Assembly: GCA_021816775.1 (NCBI GenBank)
Contig: JAKAXA010000014.1
Span: 1-64,000, forward strand
Direction: 5' to 3'
Source: Pseudomonadota bacterium
GTDB lineage: Bacteria; Pseudomonadota; Gammaproteobacteria; Steroidobacterales; Steroidobacteraceae
Length of the DNA: 64,000 bases
Positions within the stretch are counted from its first letter, which is position 1, and every line of letters begins with the position of its first letter. Shown here one piece after another: positions 24,992 to 34,087 of this stretch. The translations under genes were made by a program, and so were the position numbers. The notes beneath the pieces are model-generated. The model did no database searches. It was not told the origin of the DNA and saw nothing but the letters and a program-made list of their open reading frames with translations.

Positions 24992-25714
24992 TCAGGCGAG
25001 GGTGTGGAACACCCGCTGCACGTCATCGTCCTGCTCGAGCTTGTCGATCAGCGCCAGCACCTCCTGCGCCTGCGCCTCGGGCAGTTCCGTCGGTACGGTG
25101 CAGATGTACTCGTGCTCGGCCGACAGCGGCGTGAGGCCGCGCGCCTCGAGCGCCTCCTGCACCTTGCCGAAATCCTCGAACGCGCAGCGGATGACCAGCT
25201 GCGGCTCGCCGTTCTCGCCGCTGCCCTCGCCCATGTCCTCCAGACCGTGATCGATCAGGTACAGCTCAAGGTCGTCCGGGTCGATTCCCGCCGGATCGAG
25301 GCGGAACACGCCCATGTGCTTGAACAGGAACGCGACGCTTCCGGAGGTGGCCAGGTTGCCGCCGTTCTTGGTGACGATGTTGCGCACGGCGGCCACCGTG
25401 CGCGTGGGATTGTCCGTCGCCGCTTCGATCAGCAGGGCGACGCCGTGCGGCGCGTAGGCCTCGTAGTGCACCTGCTGGTACTGGGTGGCATCGCGACCGG
25501 TGGCCCGCTTGATGGCGGCCTCGATCTTCTCCTTCGGCATGTTGACCGCGCGGGCGTTCTGGATCACGCGCCGCAGGGTCGGGTTGCCCGTCGGATCGCT
25601 TCCGCCCGCCTTCACCGCCATGGTGATGTCCTTGGCGATGCGCGCGAACTGCTTGGCCATGCGGTTCCAGCGCGCAAACATGGTGTGCTTGCGGACTTCG
25701 AAAATTCGTCCCAT
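24992..25714 (-). CDS. yebC: YebC/PmpR family regulator
   Basis: 240 residues. It carries the YebC signature [26 protein letters not shown] near residues 43-68, plus [19 protein letters not shown] and [18 protein letters not shown]. The family has been described as DNA-binding regulators, and more recently as factors relieving ribosome stalling. The N-terminal [23 protein letters not shown] matches the YebC-II-like subgroup. It lies about 30 bases downstream of the desaturase on the same strand. Confidence 0.9.
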   Translation of the reverse strand: MGRIFEVRKHTMFARWNRMAKQFARIAKDITMAVKAGGSDPTGNPTLRRVIQNARAVNMPKEKIEAAIKRATGRDATQYQQVHYEAYAPHGVALLIEAATDNPTRTVAAVRNIVTKNGGNLATSGSVAFLFKHMGVFRLDPAGIDPDDLELYLIDHGLEDMGEGSGENGEPQLVIRCAFEDFGKVQEALEARGLTPLSAEHEYICTVPTELPEAQAQEVLALIDKLEQDDDVQRVFHTLA

Positions 25715-25747
25715 GAAAGTCTGCCGGGGGCGGAGCGGGCAGCGCGC

Positions 25748-26917
25748 TCAGGCGAGCTGGGCCTGAAGCACGCGCAGTCGGCGGCGCTGCAGGCGTAATC
25801 GCTGCTCGAGCTCCTTGAAGCGCAGCTGGAAGCTGGTGTGCTCCCAGTGCTCGGCGACGGCGCGCTTCTTCTCGGTGAGCCACTGCTCCTTCACCTTGGC
25901 CCAGTCGGCGACGGCCGCAAGGAAGCTATCGTATTCGCGCGAGATGTGCTGACGCAGCTCGCTGATGCGCGAGGGCGCGGCGGTCGGCGCGACGCGCTCG
26001 AGCGAGCTCTGCGCCCGCGCGAACTGCATCGCGAGCAGCGCGCGCTGGATCTGGAACACCGGCGTGCGCTTCAACTTGCGGGTCAGCCCCACGAACTGCA
26101 GGCCGGCGATCAGCCACTTGGTCGGATCCCACTGCCACCAGCGCACGCCGTTGCGGTAATCGTGCGCGAAGATGTGGTGGAAGTTGTGGTAGCCCTCGCC
26201 GAAGGTGAGCACGGCGAGCACCGGGTTGTCCCGGGCGGTGTTGTCTTCGGTGTACGGACGCGAGCCCCACATGTGCGCGAGCGAATTGATGAAGAATGTG
26301 AAATGGTGGCTCACCACCAACCTCAGCACTCCGGCGAGCAGGAACACGCCCCACAGGTCGCCGGTGAGCCATCCGGCGAGCAGCGGCAGCCCGAGGTTGG
26401 TGAGCAGCACGAGCGCCAGGTAGTGACGGTGCTGGAAGGCGAGCATGCGGTCGCGGCGCAGGTCGGGAATGTTGCTGAAGTCGGTTTTGCCGCTCGGGTA
26501 CTCGCGCAGCATCCAGCCGATGTGCGAGAACCAGAAGCCGCGGCGCGCCGAGTACGGGTCGAGCTCCTCGTCATCGACGTTCAGGTGATGGCGGCGGTGG
26601 CCGCTGCACCAGATCCAGGCGCTGTTCTGCATCGCCATGGTGCCGAAGATGAGGTAGAGCACCCGCAGGCTCCAGTGGGCCTCGTACGTGCGGTGCGCCC
26701 AGAGCCGGTGGTAGCCGGCCGTGATCGACAGCTCGTTCGCCGCCAGGAACACCCCGAACAGCACCCAGGCCGCGGCGCTGTACCCGTGCGTGATGCCATA
26801 CCACGGCACGACCACGATCGCGGCCAGAAATGTCAATGAAAACAATGCAATATTGACCCAGATCGGCGGCGCTGACCGCGCGGCGGACGGCTGGACCGTG
26901 GCGGATGACTTCGGCAT
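25748..26917 (-). CDS. Membrane fatty acyl desaturase (delta-9 type)
   Basis: 389 residues. Three histidine boxes are visible: HRLWAH, GHRRHH and GYHNFHHIF, as in acyl-CoA/stearoyl delta-9 desaturases, together with four membrane helices in the first 230 residues. The C-terminal 90 residues form a long charged coiled coil (FKELEQRLRLQRRRLRVLQAQ), unusual compared with minimal desaturases. ATG 26917. A TATTAT box on the minus strand (26957-26952) in an AT-rich patch is a likely -10. It would adjust membrane unsaturation. Confidence 0.88.
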   Translation of the reverse strand: MPKSSATVQPSAARSAPPIWVNIALFSLTFLAAIVVVPWYGITHGYSAAAWVLFGVFLAANELSITAGYHRLWAHRTYEAHWSLRVLYLIFGTMAMQNSAWIWCSGHRRHHLNVDDEELDPYSARRGFWFSHIGWMLREYPSGKTDFSNIPDLRRDRMLAFQHRHYLALVLLTNLGLPLLAGWLTGDLWGVFLLAGVLRLVVSHHFTFFINSLAHMWGSRPYTEDNTARDNPVLAVLTFGEGYHNFHHIFAHDYRNGVRWWQWDPTKWLIAGLQFVGLTRKLKRTPVFQIQRALLAMQFARAQSSLERVAPTAAPSRISELRQHISREYDSFLAAVADWAKVKEQWLTEKKRAVAEHWEHTSFQLRFKELEQRLRLQRRRLRVLQAQLA

Positions 26918-27040
26918 GGGCAGTGGGCGCTCAGGGGCGGTGGATCAAAACATAATAACCATAGCACGTTCTGCGCGCCGCGGGCAGGCGCGATGCCGCG
27001 CTCGACCCGCCGAGCGGCGGTGGGCCGAGCGCCGGCTGCT

Positions 27041-28153
27041 CTAGAAGGAATAGACCCCCTGCACGGCGAACTCGCTCTGGTGGGCGCTGTAGTCGGTGAG
27101 CGTGCGGCCGGTGGCCGGGTCCGTGTGCACGTAGAGGAACGTCGGCCGGTTCGAGGTGTCGTAGCGGCCCTCGATGCGCAGCTCGAAGTCCGCCGTCGGG
27201 TCGTAGCCGAGCGTCAGGGTCGCCTCCTTGAGCCTCTGCGCCGTTCCGGTGACGAACCCGTTGCGGTCGTCGAACGATTCCCCGCGCACCGAGACGCGCC
27301 ACCGGCTGCTCAGGCGCTCATTCACGTACAGCGCAACGCCGCTCCATTGTCCGCCGGCCGTCACCGCGCTCGGGCGCTGCCGGCCCCAGTCATAGCTCGC
27401 CACGACCTGCAGCGCGGCGGTGACGTTGTAGGTGGCGACGGTGTCGATCAAGGTGCGCCGGGTGAGATCCACCGGGTCGTTGCCGATGTAGCTTTGCGCG
27501 GTGAAGGAGAGGCTCGCGGTCGGGTTCAGGGCGATCCCGAGCTCGACGGTCTTCGATCCGGAGCTGACGCTGGTGTAGTTCCAGCCGTTGTTGACGCCCA
27601 CGATGAGGCTGACGGCGCGGTCGAAGGCATAGGTGGCGCGCACGCCGGTGTGGGTCATCGGCTCGGCGTAAAAGAGAAACGATCGCGAGAAGTTGCTGTT
27701 GCCCGTCGGCGCGATGACCTCGGCGCCCGCGAGAGTGGTGAATTTCCCGGCCTGCACCGTGAGTGCGCCGTCGACGTACTGCACGAAGCCCTGCAGGATG
27801 TCGATGGGATTGTTGCTCGAAGCCGAGGCGCTTTCGGCGGCGTTGACGATCTTGGCGTCATCGCCTGCGATCGTGTCGATCAGCGCGCCGAAGCCCTGCT
27901 TGGGCTGGTAGGCGAGAGTGAGACCCGCCTGATCGAGCTGGAATGCCTCGTGCGCCGTGTCGAACTGATGAAACGTGTTGCCGCCGGAGGAGGTGTAATA
28001 CGAGGCGGCGACATAACCGGACGCCGTGATGCCGGAGTCGGCAAGCAGCTGCGCGAGCGTGCCCGCCGGCGGCTCGGCCGCGCGCGCGCCTGTGGGCCCG
28101 AGGGCGCCGAGCGCCGCAGCCAGCAGGGACAGTGTCGGGAGGAACTTGGGCAT
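27041..28153 (-). CDS. Outer-membrane beta-barrel (porin-like) protein
   Basis: 370 residues. A signal peptide (LPTLSLLAAALGALGPTGARAAE) is followed by alternating amphipathic strands such as ALTVQAGKFTTLAG and SLSFTAQSYIGN. The chain ends with the C-terminal phenylalanine (GVYSF) typical of BamA-assembled barrels. It resembles the OmpL47/BBP2-type putative porins often seen in environmental proteobacteria; the transported substrate is unknown. ATG 28153 with AAAGG upstream; the longer track ORF has no signal peptide at its start. A sigma-54-like element lies upstream at 28201-28215. Confidence 0.78.
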   Translation of the reverse strand: MPKFLPTLSLLAAALGALGPTGARAAEPPAGTLAQLLADSGITASGYVAASYYTSSGGNTFHQFDTAHEAFQLDQAGLTLAYQPKQGFGALIDTIAGDDAKIVNAAESASASSNNPIDILQGFVQYVDGALTVQAGKFTTLAGAEVIAPTGNSNFSRSFLFYAEPMTHTGVRATYAFDRAVSLIVGVNNGWNYTSVSSGSKTVELGIALNPTASLSFTAQSYIGNDPVDLTRRTLIDTVATYNVTAALQVVASYDWGRQRPSAVTAGGQWSGVALYVNERLSSRWRVSVRGESFDDRNGFVTGTAQRLKEATLTLGYDPTADFELRIEGRYDTSNRPTFLYVHTDPATGRTLTDYSAHQSEFAVQGVYSF

Positions 28154-28200
28154 GCTGAACCTTTCCTGACCGCAGTCGGGTGTCGGACACGGGCAGGCAA

Positions 28201-28215
28201 GCACGCGCCGTGCCA
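28201..28215 (-). promoter_or_regulatory. Sigma-54 (-24/-12) promoter-like element
   Basis: Minus strand TGGCACGGCGCGTGC keeps GG and GC 10 bases apart and matches the TGGCACG-N4-TTGC consensus at all but one defined position (G for the first T). Transcription would start about 35-40 bases before the porin ATG, a sensible leader. This is a sequence match only; chance occurrence in GC-rich DNA is possible. Confidence 0.4.
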
Positions 28216-28382
28216 GGGCCGGCGCGGCATGAATTCCCCGGAAATCGAGTCTCCGCAGGCTTCGCGCGGCAGGCCGTTGCACCGCGCTGGTGCGCGGCGG
28301 GACTCATGGTGGTGCGCGCGCCGGCGCTGAGCCCAACTCTATGGGCGCCGTCGTCAGCGACAGGTGAGGAAATCGGCCGCGC

Positions 28383-29381
28383 CTAATGCGGCTTGCCGGT
28401 GGGCGCGGCGCCCGGCGGGCTCAGCGGCAGGGGCGGCGCGGCCGAGCCGGTATCGGCGCGCAGCGCGTCCTCGGCCTCGCGCCGCGTCATGACGATGATG
28501 CTGATGCGCCGGTTGATCGGGTCGTACGGATTGGCCTTGTCGAACAGCACGCTCGAGGCCAGGCCCACCACCCGGGCGATCTTGCCGGCGGCGAGCCCCC
28601 CGGCGACGAGCGCGCGGCGCGCGGCGTTGGCCCGGTCGGCGGACAGCTCCCAGTTGGTGTAGCGCGCCTCGCGCGGGTACGGGTGCGCGTCGGTGTGGCC
28701 GATGATGGCGATCTGGTTGGGCACGGAGTTCAGGTACGGCGCGAGCGTCTTGAGGATGCGCAGCGTGTAGCTGCGCAGCTTCGCGCTGCCGAGATCGAAC
28801 ATCGGGCGGTTCTTGGCATCGACGATCTGGATACGCACGCCGCGGGGCGTGATGTCGATGAGCAGCTGGTTCTTGAACGGCTTCAGCGCCTGGCTCTTGT
28901 TGACCGCCTGGCGCAGCTGTGCCATCAGGGACTCGAGGCGCTTGTGGTCGGCGCCTTCGAGCTGCTTTTTCGCCTCGGCGAGGTTCGTGCGCGGCGCGGG
29001 CTGCTGATAACGGTTGCTGCCGGGGCCCTTCTCGGGCGCCTCGACGTCGATCACCTGGTGCGGCGTCGAGCTCAGGCCGTTCAGGCCGCCGCCGAGATTG
29101 ACCGGGCTGGTGCTCGCGCCGCCCGGGCCCATCGGGCCGGGCGCGGCCCGCACGCTGTGCCCGCTCTGCATGCTGGGGTTCTTGAAATAGTTGAAGATCG
29201 CCGCGCGCTCGGCCTTGTTGACCGCCGTGACGATCCACATGACCAGGAAGAACGCCATCATGGCGGTGACGAAATCGGCGTAGGCGACCTTCCAGACGCC
29301 GCCGTGGTGCTCGGCCGCGCGGCGCCTGTTGCGCCGGATGACGATGGTCGCCTTGTCGTCTTTGTTCGCGTTGCTGGCCAT
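28383..29381 (-). CDS. motB: Flagellar stator protein MotB
   Basis: 332 residues. A short basic N-terminus is followed by one membrane helix containing the proton-binding aspartate (AYADFVTAMMAFFLVMW). After a proline/glycine-rich plug-linker (residues 70-130) comes the OmpA-like peptidoglycan-binding domain, with IIGHTDAHPYP and NWELSADRANAARR. Partner of MotA, with which it shares a base at the start/stop junction. No other flagellar gene is in the window. Confidence 0.95.
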   Translation of the reverse strand: MASNANKDDKATIVIRRNRRRAAEHHGGVWKVAYADFVTAMMAFFLVMWIVTAVNKAERAAIFNYFKNPSMQSGHSVRAAPGPMGPGGASTSPVNLGGGLNGLSSTPHQVIDVEAPEKGPGSNRYQQPAPRTNLAEAKKQLEGADHKRLESLMAQLRQAVNKSQALKPFKNQLLIDITPRGVRIQIVDAKNRPMFDLGSAKLRSYTLRILKTLAPYLNSVPNQIAIIGHTDAHPYPREARYTNWELSADRANAARRALVAGGLAAGKIARVVGLASSVLFDKANPYDPINRRISIIVMTRREAEDALRADTGSAAPPLPLSPPGAAPTGKPH

Positions 29382-30250
29382 CAGGCGCTGGCTCTGGCCT
29401 TACCTTTCAGCTGGGCCTCGAGATCGGCGAACGTCGGGCGCACGTCGCTGAAGAGGAGTTTGCGCGAGAACTCGATCGCAACGGCGGGAACGTAGCCGCG
29501 CACGCTCGCCACGAGGGCCATCTTGACCAGCTCGAAGGCCTTGGCCTCGTCATTGGCCGCGTGCGCCATGGCCGCCGCCAGTGGCCCGGCGAAGCCATAG
29601 GAGATCAGGATGCCGAGGAAGGTGCCCACCAGAGCGGAGGCGACCCGCGCGCCGATGCTTGCCGTATCGGCGCCGGCAATCGACGCCATGGTGTTCACGA
29701 TGCCGAGCACTGCGGCCACGATGCCGAATCCCGGCAGGGAGTCGGCCATGCGCTGCACCGCGTGCGAGGGCTCGTGGATCTCCTGGTGGAAGGTCTCGAG
29801 CTCCTGGTCGAGCAGGCTCTCGAACTCGTGCGGGTCGAGGTTGCCACCGACCATCAGGCGCAGGCAGTCGGTGATGAACTGGCGCAGGTGATGGTCCGCG
29901 GCGATGCGCGGGTATTTCTTGAACAGCGCGCCGCCGTCCGGGGCGTCGATGTCCGACTCGATCGCCATCAGGCCTTCCTTGCGGATCCTCACCAGGATGT
30001 CGTAGAGCAGCTTCAGGAGCGAGACGTAATCGTCGTGCTCGTAGCGCTCCTGGCGGACGAGCGCGACGATGTCGGCGAAGCTCGCCTTGACGATCTTGAT
30101 CGGGTTGCTGGTGAGGAAGGCGCCGAAGGCGGCCCCGACGATGATGAGAAATTCCGCCGGATGCCACAGGGCGAGCAGCTTTCCACCCTCTATCATGAAG
30201 CCCACGGCCACGCAGGCGAGGACGACGACGCTTCCGATGATCTGAATCAC
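29381..30250 (-). CDS. motA: Flagellar stator protein MotA
   Basis: 289 residues with four membrane helices: two near the N-terminus (IIGSVVVLACVAVGFMIEGG; EFLIIVGAAFGAFLTSNP) and two near residues 170-220 (LPGFGIVAAVLGIVNTMASI; LVGTFLGILISYGFAGPLA). The conserved prolines and glycines of the channel are present. The cytoplasmic loop (RQERYEHDDYVSLLKLLYDI) would contact FliG. It precedes motB in an operon and follows a FliA-type promoter. Confidence 0.95.
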   Translation of the reverse strand: MIQIIGSVVVLACVAVGFMIEGGKLLALWHPAEFLIIVGAAFGAFLTSNPIKIVKASFADIVALVRQERYEHDDYVSLLKLLYDILVRIRKEGLMAIESDIDAPDGGALFKKYPRIAADHHLRQFITDCLRLMVGGNLDPHEFESLLDQELETFHQEIHEPSHAVQRMADSLPGFGIVAAVLGIVNTMASIAGADTASIGARVASALVGTFLGILISYGFAGPLAAAMAHAANDEAKAFELVKMALVASVRGYVPAVAIEFSRKLLFSDVRPTFADLEAQLKGKARASA

Positions 30251-30340
30251 GAGCTGCGTAAGCCTGTTCTAAGGATGCTGCGCGCGGTCCTTGGCGCCGA
30301 GGCGGGCGAGCCGGTCCACTGTGCAGCGATACTGATGCGA

Positions 30341-30367
30341 GTATCGGCGGCGCCACGGCGTTCTTGA
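30341..30367 (-). promoter_or_regulatory. FliA (sigma-28) promoter for motAB
   Basis: Minus strand TCAA - 15 bases - GCCGATAC fits the flagellar class-3 consensus TAAA-N15-GCCGATAA with exact spacing. The predicted start is near 30334, leaving a leader of about 80 bases before motA. The match to motility genes makes it credible. Confidence 0.65.
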
Positions 30368-30450
30368 ACCGCGCAGGCCCGGAACTGTGACGCTGACCGT
30401 GTAAACTGCCCCCCGCAGCGCCGCCCAAGGCGAGCGGCGAGGAGACCCCC

Positions 30451-31647
30451 GTGCTTGAGCATCTCGACCGGCTGCCGCCGGACCCCATCCTGGGGCTGAT
30501 GGCCGCATTTCGCGCCGATTCCGATCCCCGCAAGGTCGATCTCGGCGTCGGCGTATACCGTGACGAGCGGGGCGAGACGCCGGTCATGCAGGCCGTGCGG
30601 GATGCCGAGCGTGCCCTGCTTGCGCGCCAGACCACCAAGACCTACGTGGCGCCCGCCGGCAACGCGGGCTTCAACGAAGCGATGCGCCGGCTCGCGCTGG
30701 GCGAGGACTCGCCCCTGGTCGCTTCCGAGCGGGTGTGCGCGGTGCAGGCGCCCGGAGGCTGCGGGGCGCTGCGCCTCGGCGCGGAGCTGATCCGGGCCGC
30801 GCGGCCCGAGGCGGTGGTGCACGTGAGCGCGCCGACCTGGGCCAATCACGTGCCGCTGCTGTCGGGCTGCGGGTTGAAGCTCGAGCGCTATCCGTACTTC
30901 GACACCGCCACCGGCGGCGTCCGCTTCGAGGCCATGCTGAGCGCGCTCGAGGCGTTGCCGCCGCGCTCGGTGGTGCTGCTGCACGCCTCCTGCCACAACC
31001 CCACGGGCGCGGATCTCGATGAGGCGCAATGGCGGGAGACTGCTGCGGTGATCCAACGCCGCGCGCTCCTGCCGTTCATCGACATGGCCTACCAGGGGCT
31101 CGGCCGCGGACTCACCGAGGACGCCTACGGCGCCCGCTTGCTCGCCGAGCAGCTGCCCGAGGCGCTGATCGCCGTGTCATGCTCGAAGAACTTCGGTCTG
31201 TACCGCGAGCGCGTCGGATGCCTGCTGGCCCTCGGCGAGAGCGGCGCGGCGGCCGCGGCGGCGCTCACCCAGCTGGTGCGCATCGCGCGCGGCCTGTACT
31301 CGATGCCGCCGGATCACGGCGCGGCCATCGTGGCGGAAGTTCTCGCCAGCGAGCCGTTGCGCGCTGCGTGGCTCGCAGAGCTCACTGTCATGCGCGAGCG
31401 CATTCTGCAGCTGCGCGGCGCCACGGCCCGCGAGCTCGCGGCGGCATGTCCGCACAAGGATTTCAGCCGCATCGTCCGCCAGCGCGGCATGTTCTCCTTT
31501 CTCGGCGTCGCGCCCGAGACGGTGCGGCGGCTGCGCGAGGCGCACCACGTCTACATGACCGATGACAGCCGGATCAACATCGCCGGGCTGCGCATGGAGA
31601 ACATTCCCTACTTTGCGCGCGCGGTGGCCCAGGCGCTCGGTCAGTAG
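30451..31647 (+). CDS. Aspartate/aromatic amino acid aminotransferase
   Basis: 398-residue fold-type I PLP aminotransferase of subgroup I-alpha. VDLGVGVYRDERGETPVM and YQGLGRGL are typical. The PLP lysine sits in SCSKNFGLYRERVG, and HASCHNPTG carries the PLP-contacting asparagine. Both AspC and TyrB share these; substrate preference cannot be told by eye. It starts with GTG 30451 after a CGAGGAGAC ribosome-binding site. Its end overlaps the convergent folA by 7 bases. Confidence 0.9.
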   Translation: MLEHLDRLPPDPILGLMAAFRADSDPRKVDLGVGVYRDERGETPVMQAVRDAERALLARQTTKTYVAPAGNAGFNEAMRRLALGEDSPLVASERVCAVQAPGGCGALRLGAELIRAARPEAVVHVSAPTWANHVPLLSGCGLKLERYPYFDTATGGVRFEAMLSALEALPPRSVVLLHASCHNPTGADLDEAQWRETAAVIQRRALLPFIDMAYQGLGRGLTEDAYGARLLAEQLPEALIAVSCSKNFGLYRERVGCLLALGESGAAAAAALTQLVRIARGLYSMPPDHGAAIVAEVLASEPLRAAWLAELTVMRERILQLRGATARELAAACPHKDFSRIVRQRGMFSFLGVAPETVRRLREAHHVYMTDDSRINIAGLRMENIPYFARAVAQALGQ

Positions 31648-32168
31648 GCCCCCGGCGGCTGCGGGGCGCTCTTGCGCTCGAGCGTCATGAACGTGAACGC
31701 ATAAGGGTTGCGCTCGCCGGCCGCGTGGCGATGGCACTCGACGTCGGCCCACTGCGTCGGATCGATGGCTGGGAAGAAGGTATCGCCGGCGACATCGGCG
31801 TGCACCAGGGTGAGATAGATGCGGCGCGCGAACGGCATCAGCAGCCGGTAGACCTCGGCGCCGCCGATGCCGATGAGCTCGATGTCGTCGCGCGCGCACC
31901 CGAGGGCGTGGCCGAGGGAGTGCACGGCGAGCACGCCGCGCGAGCACCACTGACGATTGCGCGTCAGCACCAGGTTGCGCCGCTCGGGCAGGGGCCGACC
32001 GATCGACTCGAAGGTCCTGCGGCCCATCAGGATCGGCTTGCCGAGGGTGAGGGACCTGAAGCGCCTGAGGTCCTCCGGCAGCCGCCAGGGCAGGGCATTG
32101 TCGCGGCCGATGCAGCCGTTCTCGGCCATGGCCACGATGAGCGAGACCTGCGGCTGCAGCAGGCTCAC
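31641..32168 (-). CDS. folA: Dihydrofolate reductase
   Basis: 175 residues; reduces dihydrofolate with NADPH. ISLIVAMAEN-like N-terminus (VSLIVAMAENGCIGRDNALPWRLPEDL) with the active-site acid in LPEDL, then ILMGRRTFESIGRPLP and the IGIGGAEVY nucleotide site. It starts with GTG 32168. It works with ThyA, encoded 2.5 kb upstream on the same strand. The next upstream gene kup is codirectional, with a gap of about 45 bases. Confidence 0.93.
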   Translation of the reverse strand: MSLLQPQVSLIVAMAENGCIGRDNALPWRLPEDLRRFRSLTLGKPILMGRRTFESIGRPLPERRNLVLTRNRQWCSRGVLAVHSLGHALGCARDDIELIGIGGAEVYRLLMPFARRIYLTLVHADVAGDTFFPAIDPTQWADVECHRHAAGERNPYAFTFMTLERKSAPQPPGAY

Positions 32169-32211
32169 CGGCCGCCCCGCGCCATTGGATCGCGACGGTG
32201 CACGCGTGGCC

Positions 32212-34083
32212 TCAGATTTCCACCACGGTGTTGAGCGCGACGACGCCGCGCGAGGGCATGCGGAAGAACTCCGCCGCCTGGGTGCTGTGCCGCTGCATGC
32301 GCGCGAACAGGATCCGCTGCAGCCCGCGCCAGCCGGGCAGGTCGCGCGCGCGCACCACGTGCTGGCCGACGAAGAACGAGCTGTCTTCCATGAACACCTT
32401 CAGCCCGCGGGCGCGGCAGCCGCGCAGCGCCTCGGCGACATCCGGGGTCTCCATGAAACCGAAGCGCGCGGTGACCCGGTACACCCCCGGCAGCGTCTCG
32501 TCGATCTCCACCCGGTTGGCCGGGTCCTGGCGCGGGGTGCGCACGATCTCGAGATTGAGGATGATGAGCCGCTCGTGCACCACGCGGTTGTGCTCGAGGT
32601 TGCGGATCAACGCCGAGGGCACCAGATCCGGGGTGCTGGCGAGAAACACCGCGGTTCCCGGCACGCGGTGCACACCGGCGAGCAGATTCGGCAGCTCGCT
32701 GCGCGGAATCGCCTGGCGCGCCAGCGCCGCGCGCAGCTCGAGCCGTCCGCTGCGCCAGGTGACGAACACCACGAACAGCATCGCCGCGAGCGTGAGCGGA
32801 ATCCATCCGCCGTTCGGCACCTTCGTCATGTTGCCGACGAAGAAGGTGGCATCGACCAGTAACAGCACCCCGAACACCAGGCCCACGACCCACTTCGGCC
32901 AGTTCCACTGCTGCAGCGCGACGAACGCCCCGAGCACGGTGGTGATCAGCATGGTGCCGACCACGGCCGAGCCATACGCGGCCGACAGAGCGTTCGAGGA
33001 TCCGAAACCCACCACGAATGCGACCACCGCGAGGAATACCAGCCAGTTGACCGCCGGCACGTAGATCTGGCCGAGCTCGGTGGCCGAGGTCTGCAGCACC
33101 CGGATGCGCGGCAGCAGATCGAGCTGCACGGCCTGGCGGGCGATGGAGAAGGCTCCCGAGATGACGGCCTGGGAGGCGATGACGCTGGCGGCGGTGGCCA
33201 GGATCACCATCCAGGGCAGCGCCGAGGTCGAGACCATGAAGTAGAGGGTCTGCGGAATGTAACGCCCCTGCCCGAGCTGCAGCGCGCCCTGGCCGAAGTA
33301 ATTGAGCAGCAGCGCCGGCCAGACCAGCGAGAACCACGCCACGCGCACCGGCAGCTTGCCGAAGTGCCCCATGTCGGCATAGAGCGCCTCGCCCCCGGTG
33401 AGGCACAGGAACACCGCGCCGATCACCGCGAGCGCGACCCCGGGCCGGCGCACCAGCAGATCGACGCCGTAGAGCGGGTTCAGCGCATAGAGCACCACCG
33501 GATCGGCGCGGATCGCATTGATGCCGGTCGCCGCCAGCACCAGGAACCACACGATCATGATCGGACCGAACAATGCGCCGACGCGCGCCGTGCCGCGGCG
33601 CTGATAGGCGAACAGCCCGATGATCACCCCGACCGTCAGCGGCACCACCGCGTGACTCAAATCCGGGCTCAACACCTGCAGGCCCTCCATCGCGCTCAGC
33701 ACGGTGATCGCAGGGGTGATCAGCGAATCGCAGAAGAAGAACGCCGTGCCGGCGAGCGCGAGCCACACCACCAAGCGCGCCCAGAGGCTGCCGGCGATGC
33801 TGTTGCGTTGGGCGAGCGCGAACATCGCCAGGATTCCGCCCTCGCCCTCGTTGTCGGCGCGCATGATGATGCTGACGTACTTGATGGTGACCGAGATGGT
33901 CAGCGCCCAGACGATCAGCGACAGCGAGCCGAGCACCGCCACACGATCGAAGCGCCCCGCCTCGGTCAGGGTCTCCTCCAGGGCATAGAGCGGGCTCGTG
34001 CCGATGTCCCCGTAGACGATGCCGGTGGCCCCGATCACCGCCGCGAGCGTCAAGCCGCGCGCGTGCCCCGAGTGAGTGCTCAA
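32212..34083 (-). CDS. kup: Low-affinity potassium uptake protein Kup
   Basis: 623 residues, the standard length for Kup/HAK/KUP transporters. The first membrane helix begins GLTLAAVIGATGIVYGDIGTSPLYAL, the family fingerprint. About 12 helices extend to residue 450, with a C-terminal cytoplasmic domain after that. The start is set at TTG 34083 (LSTHSGHARGL); the track ORF extends 63 codons further into the SET-domain gene, whose stop is about 4 bases upstream. Confidence 0.93.
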   Translation of the reverse strand: MSTHSGHARGLTLAAVIGATGIVYGDIGTSPLYALEETLTEAGRFDRVAVLGSLSLIVWALTISVTIKYVSIIMRADNEGEGGILAMFALAQRNSIAGSLWARLVVWLALAGTAFFFCDSLITPAITVLSAMEGLQVLSPDLSHAVVPLTVGVIIGLFAYQRRGTARVGALFGPIMIVWFLVLAATGINAIRADPVVLYALNPLYGVDLLVRRPGVALAVIGAVFLCLTGGEALYADMGHFGKLPVRVAWFSLVWPALLLNYFGQGALQLGQGRYIPQTLYFMVSTSALPWMVILATAASVIASQAVISGAFSIARQAVQLDLLPRIRVLQTSATELGQIYVPAVNWLVFLAVVAFVVGFGSSNALSAAYGSAVVGTMLITTVLGAFVALQQWNWPKWVVGLVFGVLLLVDATFFVGNMTKVPNGGWIPLTLAAMLFVVFVTWRSGRLELRAALARQAIPRSELPNLLAGVHRVPGTAVFLASTPDLVPSALIRNLEHNRVVHERLIILNLEIVRTPRQDPANRVEIDETLPGVYRVTARFGFMETPDVAEALRGCRARGLKVFMEDSSFFVGQHVVRARDLPGWRGLQRILFARMQRHSTQAAEFFRMPSRGVVALNTVVEI

Positions 34084-34087
34084 CGTA

